Below, piece after piece: positions 26,667 to 36,237 of a stretch of 64,000 nt of DNA. The DNA comes from Commensalibacter oyaizuii. GTDB taxonomy: Bacteria > Pseudomonadota > Alphaproteobacteria > Acetobacterales > Acetobacteraceae. The stretch spans positions 62,001 to 126,000 of the forward strand of contig NZ_JASBAO010000001.1 of NCBI RefSeq assembly GCF_029953265.1, written 5' to 3'. The notes beneath the pieces were generated by a model. It was not told where the DNA came from and did no database searches. It saw nothing but the letters and a program-made list of their open reading frames with translations. The position numbers were made by a program, and so were the translations under genes. How positions within the stretch are numbered: the first letter of the stretch is position 1; the number at the start of each line of letters is the position of its first letter.

Positions 26667-27302
26667 TTAAGGGGTTGTTTTATGGTCTAGTGCTTTGGCA
26701 ACTTGTTTACCGAAATCATCGATATTTAGTTCACCAACAACAGGAACGCCATTGAAGATAAAAGTGGGGGTGCTGTCAACTTTATATTTACTTTCTGCAC
26801 TTTTGACTTCGCTTAGGATTGCATCACGTAAATTAACATCGTTGCTGACTTGTTCAAAACGCTCTTTAGACATTCCTGCCAAAATAGCATATTTTTGCAA
26901 TTCTTGGATGGGGTCTGCACCTTCTTTAAAGGCCCATTGATCCAAATTGTCCAAAAGCGCAAAAACAAAGGGTTGGTATTGTTCCACTGGTAAACTGCGA
27001 GCGACGATAGCGGCAATTAAAGCAACTTTATCTAAAGGAAAGTCACAAAATGTATAAAATACCTTACCTGTATTAATATATTGTTTTTCTACTTCTGGAA
27101 AAACATTTTTTGCAAATTGTGCGCAATGAGAACACGTTAAAGAGAACCATTCTTGAACGTGTACCTTGGCAGAAGGGTTTCCAACAGTGCGTGGTTTCAT
27201 AAATGTTGGTGAAATATCATTGGCACGTGCACGGAGTGTCGATGCAAACAAGGAAAATGCAGGAATAGCAGTGGTTAATAAAAAACGTCGTGTGATTGGC
27301 AT
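26667..27302 (-). CDS. DsbA-family thiol:disulfide oxidoreductase
   Basis: From the ATG at 27302 the product is 211 residues. It begins with an export signal, MPITRRFLLTTAIPAFSLFA, whose TRRFLL resembles a Tat-type twin arginine. The mature part has the thioredoxin-like active site SLTCSHCAQF (C-S-H-C) and the cis-proline loop DSTPTFIFNGVPVVGE. Such proteins introduce or isomerise disulfides in periplasmic substrates. An ATG four codons upstream (27314) is possible. The gene precedes smc by 18 bases on the same strand. Possible clients in this window include the porins with paired cysteines and the cytochrome c system. Confidence 0.9.
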   Translation of the reverse strand: MPITRRFLLTTAIPAFSLFASTLRARANDISPTFMKPRTVGNPSAKVHVQEWFSLTCSHCAQFAKNVFPEVEKQYINTGKVFYTFCDFPLDKVALIAAIVARSLPVEQYQPFVFALLDNLDQWAFKEGADPIQELQKYAILAGMSKERFEQVSNDVNLRDAILSEVKSAESKYKVDSTPTFIFNGVPVVGELNIDDFGKQVAKALDHKTTP

Positions 27303-27524
27303 AATGTCTTCCACAAAAGATTAAGTAAATATGGCTAGGAAAAAGTCTATTTCAATACTGAAAATAGGACATAATATTATCGATTATATCATATTTGTTA
27401 AAATATCAGGAAGATAATTGGTTAAGGCGAGTTTATGTATAGGTTTTCTTTCATAAAATCTGTTTTTAAGGTTGCACTAAACTTTGGAGTAAAATGATTT
27501 CAATGTTAAAATAATACAGATTTA

Positions 27525-28508
27525 TTATATTTTAACGACAATTTTTCCAATTTGGCTGTTGGCTTCCATATATTGATGGGCTTTGCGAATCTCGTCAAAG
27601 GAAAATATTTTGCTAATTATAGGTTTAAGTTGTTCTGACTTTAAACCGTTATAAACAAATTCCTTAGCTTTTTGCATTTTTTTAGGATTTGTTGTGATTT
27701 CAAATAATTCATAGCCGCGAAATGTTAAATGTTTACCCAAAATATCCATAACAGGTATTGATAAATTTTGTGTTTCCAACGCGCCATATTGGAAAAATAT
27801 ACTATTCATAGCCATAGCAGGGGTAATTTTAGCAACATTTGGCCCCCCTATGGGGTCAAAAACAATATCAACCCCACGATTATTAGTCAGCTTATGAATT
27901 TCTTGGGTTATATCTTGTTCTGAGGTAATGATAACAGCATGTGCACCAGAATTTAAAAGTGTTTCCATCTTGTTACGGGTGCGGGTCAAGGCAATTGGGT
28001 ATGCCCCCATCATATTCGATATTTGTATGGCAGCGATCCCAACGCTGCTTGAAGAGGCATTAACAAGAACAAACTGGTCTTGTTTTAAATGGCCATATTC
28101 AATTAATGCACCATAGGCTGTTATAAACATCATCCAACTGGCCGCAGCCTGTTCAAAAGACAGATTTTGCGGATGTTTAACAATATTGTGTGATGGGGCA
28201 TTTACCAATTCACCATACATGCCATACTGATCAAACATGAAAGAGGGAATTACGCTGACCTTATCACCAACAGCGAATTCCATAACTTCTGACCCTACAG
28301 CTTCAATTGTGCCTGCGGCTTAGTATCCAAGGCGGGCTGGGAATTTGGGCTTAATTACATATTGTCCAGTTCTGTACATGATTTCAGTGCGATTGATTCC
28401 TAGGGCATGGACACGAATTTGGACCTCCTTAGCCATAGGAGGAGTAGGGAGGTCTTTAATATCTAAAACTTCATTACCGCCCACGCGGTTAAAGACCACT
28501 GTTTTGGC
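27525..28508 (-). pseudogene. Alcohol dehydrogenase / quinone oxidoreductase-like gene with in-frame stop
   Basis: Continuous translation on the minus strand from about 28508 gives AKTVVFNRVGGNEVLDIKDL... to ...FPARLGY, then a TAA stop (28320-28322), then AAGTIEAVGSEVMEFAVGDKV and the rest of a medium-chain dehydrogenase. The family normally has PARLGYEAAG, so a single GAA-to-TAA change explains the break. The codon where ATG is expected reads TGT, and an in-frame TAA lies just upstream, so the start is also lost unless a GTG at 28499 is used. The 252-codon frame from 28283 keeps the nucleotide-binding region (VNASSSSVGIAAIQISNMMG) but lacks most of the catalytic N-terminal domain. I judge it a recent pseudogene. 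Confidence 0.82.
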
Positions 28509-28587
28509 ACAACATTTACCTTACAAGTCAATGGTAGGTGTCTCTTAGTGTATTCAGTTGGAATAAGAAGTATATATCGAAATATTT

Positions 28588-28932
28588 TTAAGCACCGCGA
28601 AATATAAAGAAAACAGCACCCAAAATACATAATCCAGCCCATACATAATCCAGCCTGAAAGACTGATGCATAAAAAAGATGCTAAAAGGAACAAAGACCA
28701 TTAACGTAATTGCTTCTTGCATAATTTTTAATTCGCCCAAGGATAATTTTGTATATCCAATACGATTGGCTGGAACCTGGATCATGTATTCACCCAAAGC
28801 AATGCCCCAACTGATTAATGCCGCAATATACCATGGTTTATTTTCTAAGGTTTTTAAGTGACCGTACCAAGCATAGGTCATAAATAAATTCGAACAAACT
28901 AACATTAAAGCAGTTGTAAGCCACACAGGCAT
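28588..28932 (-). CDS. DUF486 (DMT-like) small membrane protein
   Basis: Counting from the ATG at 28932 the protein is 114 residues with four hydrophobic segments (about 3-21, 33-48, 66-86 and 91-110). It matches the DUF486 pattern: SNLFMTYAWYGHLK, SWGIALGEYMIQVPANRIGY and LKIMQEAITLMVFVPFSIFF. The family belongs to the drug/metabolite transporter superfamily in its half-size, four-helix form; substrates are unknown. The frame also opens at 28953, but the seven extra residues are basic and not typical. It lies upstream of the pseudogene on the same strand, with no obvious shared operon. Confidence 0.9.
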   Translation of the reverse strand: MPVWLTTALMLVCSNLFMTYAWYGHLKTLENKPWYIAALISWGIALGEYMIQVPANRIGYTKLSLGELKIMQEAITLMVFVPFSIFFMHQSFRLDYVWAGLCILGAVFFIFRGA

Positions 28933-29230
28933 GGATTTATTCCTTTTATACAAAAATAGGTTGTATTAATAATAAGATAAAACGATCTTGCTGGAATATA
29001 ATTGACAGCCAGATAAAAAAAACTTTAAATAACTAAATGTTGTTGCGTTATTGGAAATTGTTTCTTACTGGCGTGGACAGATATTTATGAGTTTGTTTTA
29101 ATTATATAATAGAATTTTTAAATTACTAAAAGATACTGTTTATTTCAGCATGTTTGTTTTAATATGATCAAAGTCAAATTTTTGTGACCATATTTAATTT
29201 AAGAACAGTATTCGTAAAGGGAGATTTTAA

Positions 29231-30184
29231 ATGATTATTGTTTGTGGGGATGTTTTAATCGATTTTATTCCAGACAAAACACAAGATGGCTCAGATTGCT
29301 ATTGTCCTGCCCCTGGGGGGTCATGCGCAAATATTTCTGTGGCTATTGGTCGTTTAGGGGGTAAAGTCGGCTTTATGGGCGGAATTTCAACAGATTTCCT
29401 AGGGGATAAACTGATGGAATTCTTGGAAACTTCCAATGTTGACACCAAATATGTTGCCCGTGGCCCTCAACAAACAACTCTTGCTTTTGTCGAATTAGGT
29501 GAGGAAGAGCCCGCATACGCATTTTATGATGAGAATACTGTTTCACGCCTTTGGGTCAGATCACAATCTCCTGGATTTACAGATGATGTGAATTTAATTC
29601 ATATAGGTTCTACCTCTTTAATCGAACCCCCAATTTCCGAAGCATGCGAACAAATGTTTAAAGTGGAAAAAGGGAAACGTATTTTATCAATTGATCCAAA
29701 TTGCAGACCTAATAATACCTTGCACCCTGCGGTATATCGTGCGCGTATGGCTCGTTTAACAGCGATGGCTGATATCATAAAGTTATCCAAATCTGACCTT
29801 GCATTTTTGATGCCAGACACGACATTTGACGAGGCAGCTGCTATGTGGATTTCGCAAGGTACCTCAATTGTTATTATTACACGTGGCAGCCAAGGGGTAT
29901 TGTGTTACCTGCCAGGTCAGGAAGTGATTTCTGTTAAACCAGACTATATTGAAGACGTGGTTGATTCAATTGGTGCTGGTGATACATTTATGGCTGCAAC
30001 TTTGGCTTATTTACAAAAAAAGAACTTGCTATCTCTTGATAAAATTAAATCTATTCGTGTTGAAGATATTACAGACGCATTGGAGTATGCCTCTGTTGCG
30101 GCTGCGATGATTTGTCAGCGTCGTGGTGCCAATCCCCCGTGGGAAAAAGAAGTTGAACAACGGATTGCTAGCAAACAAAAGTAA
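29231..30184 (+). CDS. PfkB-family carbohydrate kinase (fructokinase-like)
   Basis: The 317-residue protein has both PfkB signatures: an N-terminal GGSCANISVAIGRLGGKVGFMGGISTDFLGD-type region and the C-terminal DSIGAGDTFMAATLAY containing the catalytic aspartate and anion hole. The start MIIVCGDVLIDFIP and FYDENTVSRLW suggest a fructokinase; 2-keto-3-deoxygluconate kinase or ribokinase are alternatives. It would phosphorylate a sugar with ATP in the cytoplasm. A good ribosome site (AAAGGGAG) precedes the ATG. The gene stands alone and ends at a terminator at 30246-30280. Confidence 0.9.
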   Translation: MIIVCGDVLIDFIPDKTQDGSDCYCPAPGGSCANISVAIGRLGGKVGFMGGISTDFLGDKLMEFLETSNVDTKYVARGPQQTTLAFVELGEEEPAYAFYDENTVSRLWVRSQSPGFTDDVNLIHIGSTSLIEPPISEACEQMFKVEKGKRILSIDPNCRPNNTLHPAVYRARMARLTAMADIIKLSKSDLAFLMPDTTFDEAAAMWISQGTSIVIITRGSQGVLCYLPGQEVISVKPDYIEDVVDSIGAGDTFMAATLAYLQKKNLLSLDKIKSIRVEDITDALEYASVAAAMICQRRGANPPWEKEVEQRIASKQK

Positions 30185-30245
30185 GATTATAGAAAGAATT
30201 ACTAAATTTTTTTTAATCGGTTTAGTTCATTCTTAGCAATTAATA

Positions 30246-30280
30246 AAAACCCATCTTAAATTATATTTAAGGTGGGTTTT
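30246..30280. terminator. Bidirectional terminator between sugar kinase and corC
   Basis: A 16-base arm at 30246-30261 (AAAACCCATCTTAAAT) pairs with 30265-30280 with a single G-T wobble and a 3-base loop. T-tracts flank both sides, serving the convergent kinase and corC genes. Confidence 0.88.
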
Positions 30281-30288
30281 GTAATATT

Positions 30289-31269
30289 TTACGATGTTGA
30301 TGCCTCTTCAGATCCACTATCGTTTGATTTTCCTGAAGCGGGGAAGCCCCATTCTTTAGGAATATGCATCCGTAATCTGCGAATGTGTCGTGGATCTGCA
30401 TCTATAACCCTAAAAACCAATCCTGTTGAATGTGTTAGAACCTCCCCTTTGGTTGGAACATGTTCTGCCAGTCTGAAAACCAGTCCACCGATCGTATCAA
30501 TATCTGAATGTTCTTCTTCCTCGGTCAAAAAAGTACCAATGCGTTTTGCGAGGTCTTCTAACAACATCCTTGCATCCAAATCAAGAGTATGGGAATCCCG
30601 TTCAATGATCATGGGAACATCAGGGTCGTCATGTTCGTCTGCGATATCACCAACAATAGTTTCAACCAAGTCTTCAATGGTAACTAGACCATCAATACTG
30701 CCATATTCATCAATAACCAGACCAAGATGAATACGGTGTAAACGCATTTGTACTAACAGGTCTAAAACCGGAATTTGTGGTGCTATAAATAATGGTTGTC
30801 TTAACAAATTTGTAATATCAAATTCTTCTTGGCGTCCTGTATAAGCGATTAAATCCTTTACATGAATCATACCAACAATATTATCTAGTTCGTTATGATA
30901 GACGGGAACCCTTGAATGGTTTTCATGACGCATGACCTCTAATGCTTTTTCGAAACTAATATCATCGGCAATGGCAAAGATATCTGCACGAGGAACCATA
31001 ACATCATCAGCCGTTTTACCACGCAGACGTAAAATATTAGAGATCAGTAACCGTTCGTGCGTACTTAATTCTTCTGGACTTGTATTTGGTTGTGATGGAT
31101 GGTTTCCATGTTCTTCATCAACCAGATTAACGATAGATTGTCGTAAGTTGGGGTGGCGTTTTCTATGAATCCATTTCGATATTGTTGATCGCAGGCCAAC
31201 AGGTCTGTGAAGATGTGTCTGCGATTGATCAGGCAATGGATTACTCGGCGCAGAGGGCGCACGAGGCAT
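30289..31269 (-). CDS. CorC/HlyC family CBS-domain protein
   Basis: The 326-residue protein has two CBS domains (about 95-150 and 160-215; MVPRADIFAIADDISFEKALEVM and LRQPLFIAPQIPVLDLLVQM) and a C-terminal CorC_HlyC domain (about 235-310). It lacks the membrane DUF21 domain, so it is the soluble CorC type. Such proteins are linked to magnesium/cobalt efflux, although direct activity is uncertain. It begins 2 bases after the ybeY stop and ends the miaB-phoH-ybeY-corC operon. An apolipoprotein N-acyltransferase gene, often next in this order, is absent here. Confidence 0.9.
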   Translation of the reverse strand: MPRAPSAPSNPLPDQSQTHLHRPVGLRSTISKWIHRKRHPNLRQSIVNLVDEEHGNHPSQPNTSPEELSTHERLLISNILRLRGKTADDVMVPRADIFAIADDISFEKALEVMRHENHSRVPVYHNELDNIVGMIHVKDLIAYTGRQEEFDITNLLRQPLFIAPQIPVLDLLVQMRLHRIHLGLVIDEYGSIDGLVTIEDLVETIVGDIADEHDDPDVPMIIERDSHTLDLDARMLLEDLAKRIGTFLTEEEEHSDIDTIGGLVFRLAEHVPTKGEVLTHSTGLVFRVIDADPRHIRRLRMHIPKEWGFPASGKSNDSGSEEASTS

Positions 31270-31271
31270 GA

Positions 31272-31784
31272 CTATATACTCCGTACAGAATTATGTTTCC
31301 AAGGGTTGGGAATACCCAATTTATGTAGTAGTTGAGCTTCCTTCATTTCCATTTCTTTGGCATCATTAACATAAAGATGATCGTATCCCTGTAGATGTAA
31401 TAAACCATGAATAATTAAATGTGCTAGGTGATGGGGCAGGGGTCTACAATTTTGTTTTGCTTCCTTTTCAATCGTTTGCAAAGCAAAAATAATATCACCG
31501 CCATTAACTATACCACCTGGCATTTCAAAAGTTAAGACATTGGTGGGTTTATACTTCCCTCGAAATTGTCCATTTAGTTTTTTAACCTGATGATCATTAT
31601 CGAAACACAAAGTCGTGTCGTCAGAAATTGGGATAATCTGATGAATACGAAAAAGAAGCTGTGATAAAGTGGGGAGGATTTTTCCCCAGCCTTTGTCCTG
31701 AATTATGATTTTGTAGGTTAAATCATATCGGATTTGAAATCTATAAGTTTTATCAGCTTTTGCAGGAATGTTGTAACAAGCCAT
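31272..31784 (-). CDS. ybeY: Endoribonuclease YbeY (rRNA maturation)
   Basis: Counting from the ATG at 31784 the product is 170 residues, the usual size. It has the metal-binding motif H-G-x2-H-x5-H in HLIIHGLLHLQGYDH and the conserved LNGQFRGKYKPTNVLTFEMP. YbeY is a single-strand RNase for 16S rRNA 3'-end maturation and ribosome quality control. A longer frame opening at 31865 would overlap phoH by 77 bases; the start 4 bases after the phoH stop is much more likely. Confidence 0.95.
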   Translation of the reverse strand: MACYNIPAKADKTYRFQIRYDLTYKIIIQDKGWGKILPTLSQLLFRIHQIIPISDDTTLCFDNDHQVKKLNGQFRGKYKPTNVLTFEMPGGIVNGGDIIFALQTIEKEAKQNCRPLPHHLAHLIIHGLLHLQGYDHLYVNDAKEMEMKEAQLLHKLGIPNPWKHNSVRSI

Positions 31785-31788
31785 GTTC

Positions 31789-32883
31789 TTATAAAAAATT
31801 ATCTGTAGAAGGATGCCGCTTTTGCGCGGCATCGCGTTGATCATATGCTTTGACAATGCGGCCAACCAATGGGTGTCTAACTACATCTTGGGCCTTAAAG
31901 CGCATAATTTCGATCCCTTGAATACCTTGTAAAGTATCAACTGCATCTTTTAACCCTGATTTGACATTAGAAGGCAAGTCAATCTGACTTAAATCCCCCG
32001 TAATTACCATCCTAGATCCAGCCCCCAAACGGGTCAAAAACATTTTCATCTGGGCTGTCGTTGTATTTTGTGCTTCATCCAAAATCACGTAAGCATGTTC
32101 AAGGGTGCGTCCACGCATAAAAGCAAGCGGTGCAATTTCAATTTCACCATTGGTTAGACGCTTAATAACTTGATCACCAGGCAACATTGCATGTAACGCA
32201 TCATATAAGGGGCGCAAATAAGGATCAATTTTATCCTTCATATCGCCAGGTAAAAAACCTAAACGTTCACCTGCTTCAACGGCGGGGCGGGACAAAATAA
32301 TACGGTCAACTTGCCCCGAGAGTAACATTGACACGCCCTGTGCTACGGCCAAAAAGGTTTTACCCGTCCCCGCTGGGCCGATACCAAAAACCATTTCTTG
32401 TTTTGCCAGTAACTTTAAATATTGTGCCTGACCAACTGTACGGGGGGTAATAACCCCTTTGCGGGTTGCAATGGTTGGACCTGTTGTGGATTGAGTAAAA
32501 TGACTATTGTCTGAAGATGTGTTGCGTTCAGATTGAGGATTAAGAGAAAGTGTGCTTAACAATCCATCTTGTGCCATGCGAATGATCGTATCAACAATGG
32601 TGGAATCGATGTCTTTTTGATGATAAAGATGATTATAAAGATTGCTCAAAATAGTTTTGGCTATCTCAACTTGCTCTATATCACCTGTGATTACCACATA
32701 ATTTCCACGACACCCCAGTTTTATATTTAAATCTTTTTCAATTTGTACTAAATAACGGTCGTGATCCCCGATTAATTGTGCCAATAATAAATTATCTTGA
32801 AATTGCAAAGTTGTTTTAATGATGGATGGGGCTATTTGCTCTTCGGCAATGATAATGGGGATAATGGCTTTTTGATCACTCAA
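31789..32883 (-). CDS. PhoH-family ATPase (YbeZ)
   Basis: The 364-residue protein has an N-terminal KH-like region (about 40-90), the P-loop GIGPAGTGKT and Walker B YVILDEAQN, with VITGDLSQIDLP following. This is the PhoH/YbeZ core, a predicted RNA-acting ATPase that partners YbeY. Its ATG overlaps the miaB stop as ATGA (32880-32883), and ybeY follows 4 bases after its stop, so the three genes are tightly coupled. Confidence 0.95.
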   Translation of the reverse strand: MSDQKAIIPIIIAEEQIAPSIIKTTLQFQDNLLLAQLIGDHDRYLVQIEKDLNIKLGCRGNYVVITGDIEQVEIAKTILSNLYNHLYHQKDIDSTIVDTIIRMAQDGLLSTLSLNPQSERNTSSDNSHFTQSTTGPTIATRKGVITPRTVGQAQYLKLLAKQEMVFGIGPAGTGKTFLAVAQGVSMLLSGQVDRIILSRPAVEAGERLGFLPGDMKDKIDPYLRPLYDALHAMLPGDQVIKRLTNGEIEIAPLAFMRGRTLEHAYVILDEAQNTTTAQMKMFLTRLGAGSRMVITGDLSQIDLPSNVKSGLKDAVDTLQGIQGIEIMRFKAQDVVRHPLVGRIVKAYDQRDAAQKRHPSTDNFL

Positions 32884-34271
32884 GAGGAAACACCTTCTTT
32901 ATGAATTAGGGAACCAGACAAAGAGTTTGTTAAACATTCTTCAACAAGCACCATGCGTTCTTGACCAATTAGGTTTTCATCAGCATTCACATGAACCGCT
33001 TGTAAATATGGGGATTTACCAGCAATTTGGCCATTTTTACGACCCGTGTTGGTAAATAAAATAGGGATTTGGCGTCCAACCGTATTTTGGTTGAATTGAG
33101 TTTGTTGATCCCTTAACAATGCTTGTAATTCTTGCAATCGTTCATTTTTCTCTTCTTCGGCAACTTGATAAGAGGACAAAGCTGCAGAAGTACCAGGGCG
33201 AGGCGAATATTTAAAAGAGAATGCTTGTGCGAAAGTAACATCTTTGACCAATTGCATTGTGGCTTTGAAATCATCAATGCTTTCACCAGGATGCCCCACA
33301 ATAAAGTCAGAGGATAGAGCAATATCGGGTCTTGCTTTTTTTAATTTATCGATAATTTTACGATATTCATCAGCAGTATGTCCGCGGTTCATTGCTTTTA
33401 AAACACGATCTGATCCTGATTGTACAGGCAGATGTAAAAATGGCATCAAGCTTGGCAAATCACGATGTGCGTCGATTAAAGAATCATCCATGTCCCGAGG
33501 GTGTGAGGTCGTATAACGAATACGACTTAGCCCAGGAATGGTAGAGAGTTTTTCAGCAAGCTTTGCCAAATTCCATGTATTGCCATCTGGCCCTTGACCA
33601 TGATAGGCATTGACATTTTGCCCTAATAGGGAAATCTCTTTAACGCCCAAATCACATAGTCGATTAGCTTCATCAAGAATGGCTTGGACAGGTCTGCTTT
33701 CTTCTGATCCACGGGTATAAGGTACGACACAAAATGAACAGAATTTATCACAGCCTTCTTGAATTGTTAAAAACGCCGTATATCCTGCGGCTTCTTCAGG
33801 GGCAGGAAGGAAATCAAATTTACTTTCAACGGGGAAATCCGTTTCGATAACATTACCCGTTTTACGGGCAACATCCAATATCATCTTTGGCAAGCGATGA
33901 TAGGTTTGAGGCCCCAAAACAATATCAACATAAGGGGCACGTTGTAAAATCATTTTGCCTTCAGCTTGGGCAACGCATCCCGCTACGGCAATAAGGGTGT
34001 TATGTCCTTGCTCTTTTCGATAGTCTTTGATTTGTTTTAATCGGCCCAATTCGGAAAAGACCTTTTCCGTGGCTTTATCGCGAATATGACAGGTATTAAG
34101 GACCAAAACATCGGCCTGTTCTGCTTCGTTGGTGACTTTATATCCCAAAGGGCGCAGTAAATCGACCATACGATTACTGTCATACACATTCATCTGACAT
34201 CCCCATGTGATCACATGTAGATAGCGTTGATTGGTTTGTGTTGTGATATAAGAAAGATCGGAATCAACCAT
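32880..34271 (-). CDS. miaB: tRNA-2-methylthio-N6-dimethylallyladenosine synthase MiaB
   Basis: The 463-residue radical-SAM enzyme has the UPF0004 domain with its three cluster cysteines (WGCQMN, LNTCHIR, AGCVAQ), the radical-SAM motif CDKFCSFC followed by VVPYTRG, and a C-terminal TRAM domain. MiaB adds a methylthio group to i6A37 of tRNAs reading UNN codons. It is the first gene of the miaB-phoH-ybeY-corC operon; 108 bases and a pckA terminator separate it from the upstream pckA gene. Confidence 0.97.
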   Translation of the reverse strand: MVDSDLSYITTQTNQRYLHVITWGCQMNVYDSNRMVDLLRPLGYKVTNEAEQADVLVLNTCHIRDKATEKVFSELGRLKQIKDYRKEQGHNTLIAVAGCVAQAEGKMILQRAPYVDIVLGPQTYHRLPKMILDVARKTGNVIETDFPVESKFDFLPAPEEAAGYTAFLTIQEGCDKFCSFCVVPYTRGSEESRPVQAILDEANRLCDLGVKEISLLGQNVNAYHGQGPDGNTWNLAKLAEKLSTIPGLSRIRYTTSHPRDMDDSLIDAHRDLPSLMPFLHLPVQSGSDRVLKAMNRGHTADEYRKIIDKLKKARPDIALSSDFIVGHPGESIDDFKATMQLVKDVTFAQAFSFKYSPRPGTSAALSSYQVAEEEKNERLQELQALLRDQQTQFNQNTVGRQIPILFTNTGRKNGQIAGKSPYLQAVHVNADENLIGQERMVLVEECLTNSLSGSLIHKEGVSS

Positions 34272-34294
34272 TCAGAAAAAAGCCCATGATAAAG

Positions 34295-34349
34295 AAAAAG
34301 ATAGCTTGGTTCTTTTTTAAATTAAAAAAGTGAGCCAAGCTATCTTTTT
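34295..34349 (-). terminator. Terminator between pckA and miaB
   Basis: AAAAAGATAGCTTGG (34295-34309) is complementary to 34335-34349, with an inner A/T stem (CTTTTTTAA with its complement) in the loop. On the minus strand the stem is followed by a T-rich tract, ending the pckA transcript before miaB. Confidence 0.88.
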
Positions 34350-34378
34350 ATAAAAATAAAGGGATTGATACAAGTATT

Positions 34379-36145
34379 TTATATACGTTTTACTGTCAGA
34401 TTAGTGGAAAAGATATCACCCTCAAAAACGATAGCACCTTTTAATGTTTGAGAAAATTGTTCAAAATGATCCTTGAAACGTTTTGCCAAAGCCTCTGCCT
34501 GTTGGTGATAGGATTGTTGATCTGCCCAACATTGTGCAGGGTTCAACATTTCAGAAGGGATCCCAGAGACAGCAGTTGGGATCCGTAGACCAAAATATGT
34601 TTCTGTTTCATACGATATATCGTTCAAAGATCCGTTTAATGCCATATGTAGTAGTTGTCGTGTATGAGGTAAAGAGAACCGCTTTCCAACCCCATAGGGG
34701 CCACCACTCCAACCTGTATTTAATAACCAGCAGTCGATATTGGGATTTTCCTCTAATCGTTTCATTAGTAATGCCCCATAAATATCTGCGGGTCTGGGTA
34801 AAAAAGGGGCTCCAAAACAGGGGCTGAATGTGGCCTTTGGTTCTTTTCCTATTCCACTTTCGGTGCCTGCAATACGGGCGGTATAGCCCATTAGAAAATG
34901 AAAAATTGCTTGGGCTGTAGTTAATTTGGCAATGGGGGGCAAAATCCCAAATGCATCTGCAGTTAGCATGATGACATTTAAAGGTTGCTCCCCTTTACCA
35001 GAAACAGAGGCATTTGGAATAAAATCAATTGGATAGCAGGAGCGTGTGTTTTCTGTTAGGGAATGGTCGTTAAAATCAGGCTTTTTTTCATGATCCAAAA
35101 TAACGTTTTCCAAAACAGAACCAAAACGAACTGAAGCATCCCATATTTCAGGTTCTGTTTTTGGGTTTAAGTTAATAACTTTGGCATAGCAACCACCCTC
35201 AATATTGAAAACGCCTGTGGTTGACCATCCATGCTCATCATCCCCAATTAATTTTCGATGGGGATCAGAGGATAAAGTAGTTTTCCCAGTGCCAGATAAT
35301 CCAAAGAAAATGGCAACATCTCCCTTTTCACCGATATTGGCAGAACAGTGCATAGGTAAAATATTTTGGGCTGGAAGTTGCCAATTCATAGCAGAAAAAA
35401 TAGATTTTTTGATTTCCCCTGCATATTGTGTACCACAAATGATAATCATCTTATGTTTAAAAGAGGTGATAATTGCTGTTGGGCCATGGGTTCCACATTT
35501 TTTAGCATTTAAAAAGAAATGTGGCGCATGTAAAATTATGTATCCTGTTTGGTTATTTTGTTGCAGATGTTGATGTTCATCTTGGGTTAAATGTTGGGGA
35601 CGAACAAACATATTCTTTGAAAATAATGCATGCCAAGCTTGGGTTGTAATCAGTCGAATAGGGGTGCAACACTGTACGTCACGACCAGCATACAGCTCTT
35701 CTATGTAAAGAGATTTTCCTTGTAAATAGCCAGTAACTTCAGCCAGAACATGATTAAAATACGTAATAGAGAGTTTGTGATTTATATCTCCCCAATGAAT
35801 ATGATCTGTCACTTCATCTTCATCAACGATAAATTTATGTTCTGAGGCCCTTCCCGTATATTCTCCAGTTTTAACAATTAACGCCCCATTTTTGGATAAA
35901 CATCCTTCTTCATTGCGTATGGCCATTTCGATCAAAGAGGCCGAAGGTTGATTAATATGCAGGAGAGGGGCTTTGACAATTCCAGTATCACGCAGGAAAT
36001 AATGAATGGCTTGATCTGCATGCTTGTCGCAGCCATCAGTATATGTCAGGATAACAGGCTGTCCATTATCGAAGGAAAAAGAGGAGAAAGATGATGCGTT
36101 TGTCATATGCAGAACCTTAATTTCTGAAATAGAGATTTGGTTCAA
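34379..36145 (-). CDS. pckA: Phosphoenolpyruvate carboxykinase (ATP)
   Basis: The 588-residue protein has the ATP-type PEPCK motifs: P-loop FFGLSGTGKTTLSSDP, metal site GDDEHGWS, substrate/nucleotide segments RSCYPIDFIPNAS and the upstream ADFFLNAKKCGTHGP-like HAPHFFLNAKKCG region. It converts oxaloacetate and ATP to PEP, the entry step of gluconeogenesis. The family is usually 525-540 residues; the first ~25 residues are extra, and an ATG at 36109 is an alternative start. It has its own terminator at 34295-34349 and lies between plsC and miaB, genes that are often neighbours in alphaproteobacteria. Confidence 0.96.
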   Translation of the reverse strand: MNQISISEIKVLHMTNASSFSSFSFDNGQPVILTYTDGCDKHADQAIHYFLRDTGIVKAPLLHINQPSASLIEMAIRNEEGCLSKNGALIVKTGEYTGRASEHKFIVDEDEVTDHIHWGDINHKLSITYFNHVLAEVTGYLQGKSLYIEELYAGRDVQCCTPIRLITTQAWHALFSKNMFVRPQHLTQDEHQHLQQNNQTGYIILHAPHFFLNAKKCGTHGPTAIITSFKHKMIIICGTQYAGEIKKSIFSAMNWQLPAQNILPMHCSANIGEKGDVAIFFGLSGTGKTTLSSDPHRKLIGDDEHGWSTTGVFNIEGGCYAKVINLNPKTEPEIWDASVRFGSVLENVILDHEKKPDFNDHSLTENTRSCYPIDFIPNASVSGKGEQPLNVIMLTADAFGILPPIAKLTTAQAIFHFLMGYTARIAGTESGIGKEPKATFSPCFGAPFLPRPADIYGALLMKRLEENPNIDCWLLNTGWSGGPYGVGKRFSLPHTRQLLHMALNGSLNDISYETETYFGLRIPTAVSGIPSEMLNPAQCWADQQSYHQQAEALAKRFKDHFEQFSQTLKGAIVFEGDIFSTNLTVKRI

Positions 36146-36171
36146 TCTATTTAAGCATCATACATAAAGAA

Positions 36172-36211
36172 AAGACTATTCACAAAAACGAGAGTTCTTA
36201 TCAATAGTCTT
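36172..36211 (-). terminator. Terminator of plsC-like gene
   Basis: AAGACTATT (36172-36180) pairs with AATAGTCTT (36203-36211) over a 22-base loop. On the minus strand the stem runs into TTTTCTTT. It lies 27 bases after the acyltransferase stop and ahead of pckA. Confidence 0.65.
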
Positions 36212-36237
36212 GTAATACAATGTAATAAAATATCAGA

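Noticed and set aside
22309-26670. Many plus-strand ORFs of 60-100 codons across smc
   Set aside because: They are by-products of the glutamine-rich smc codons read on the opposite strand.
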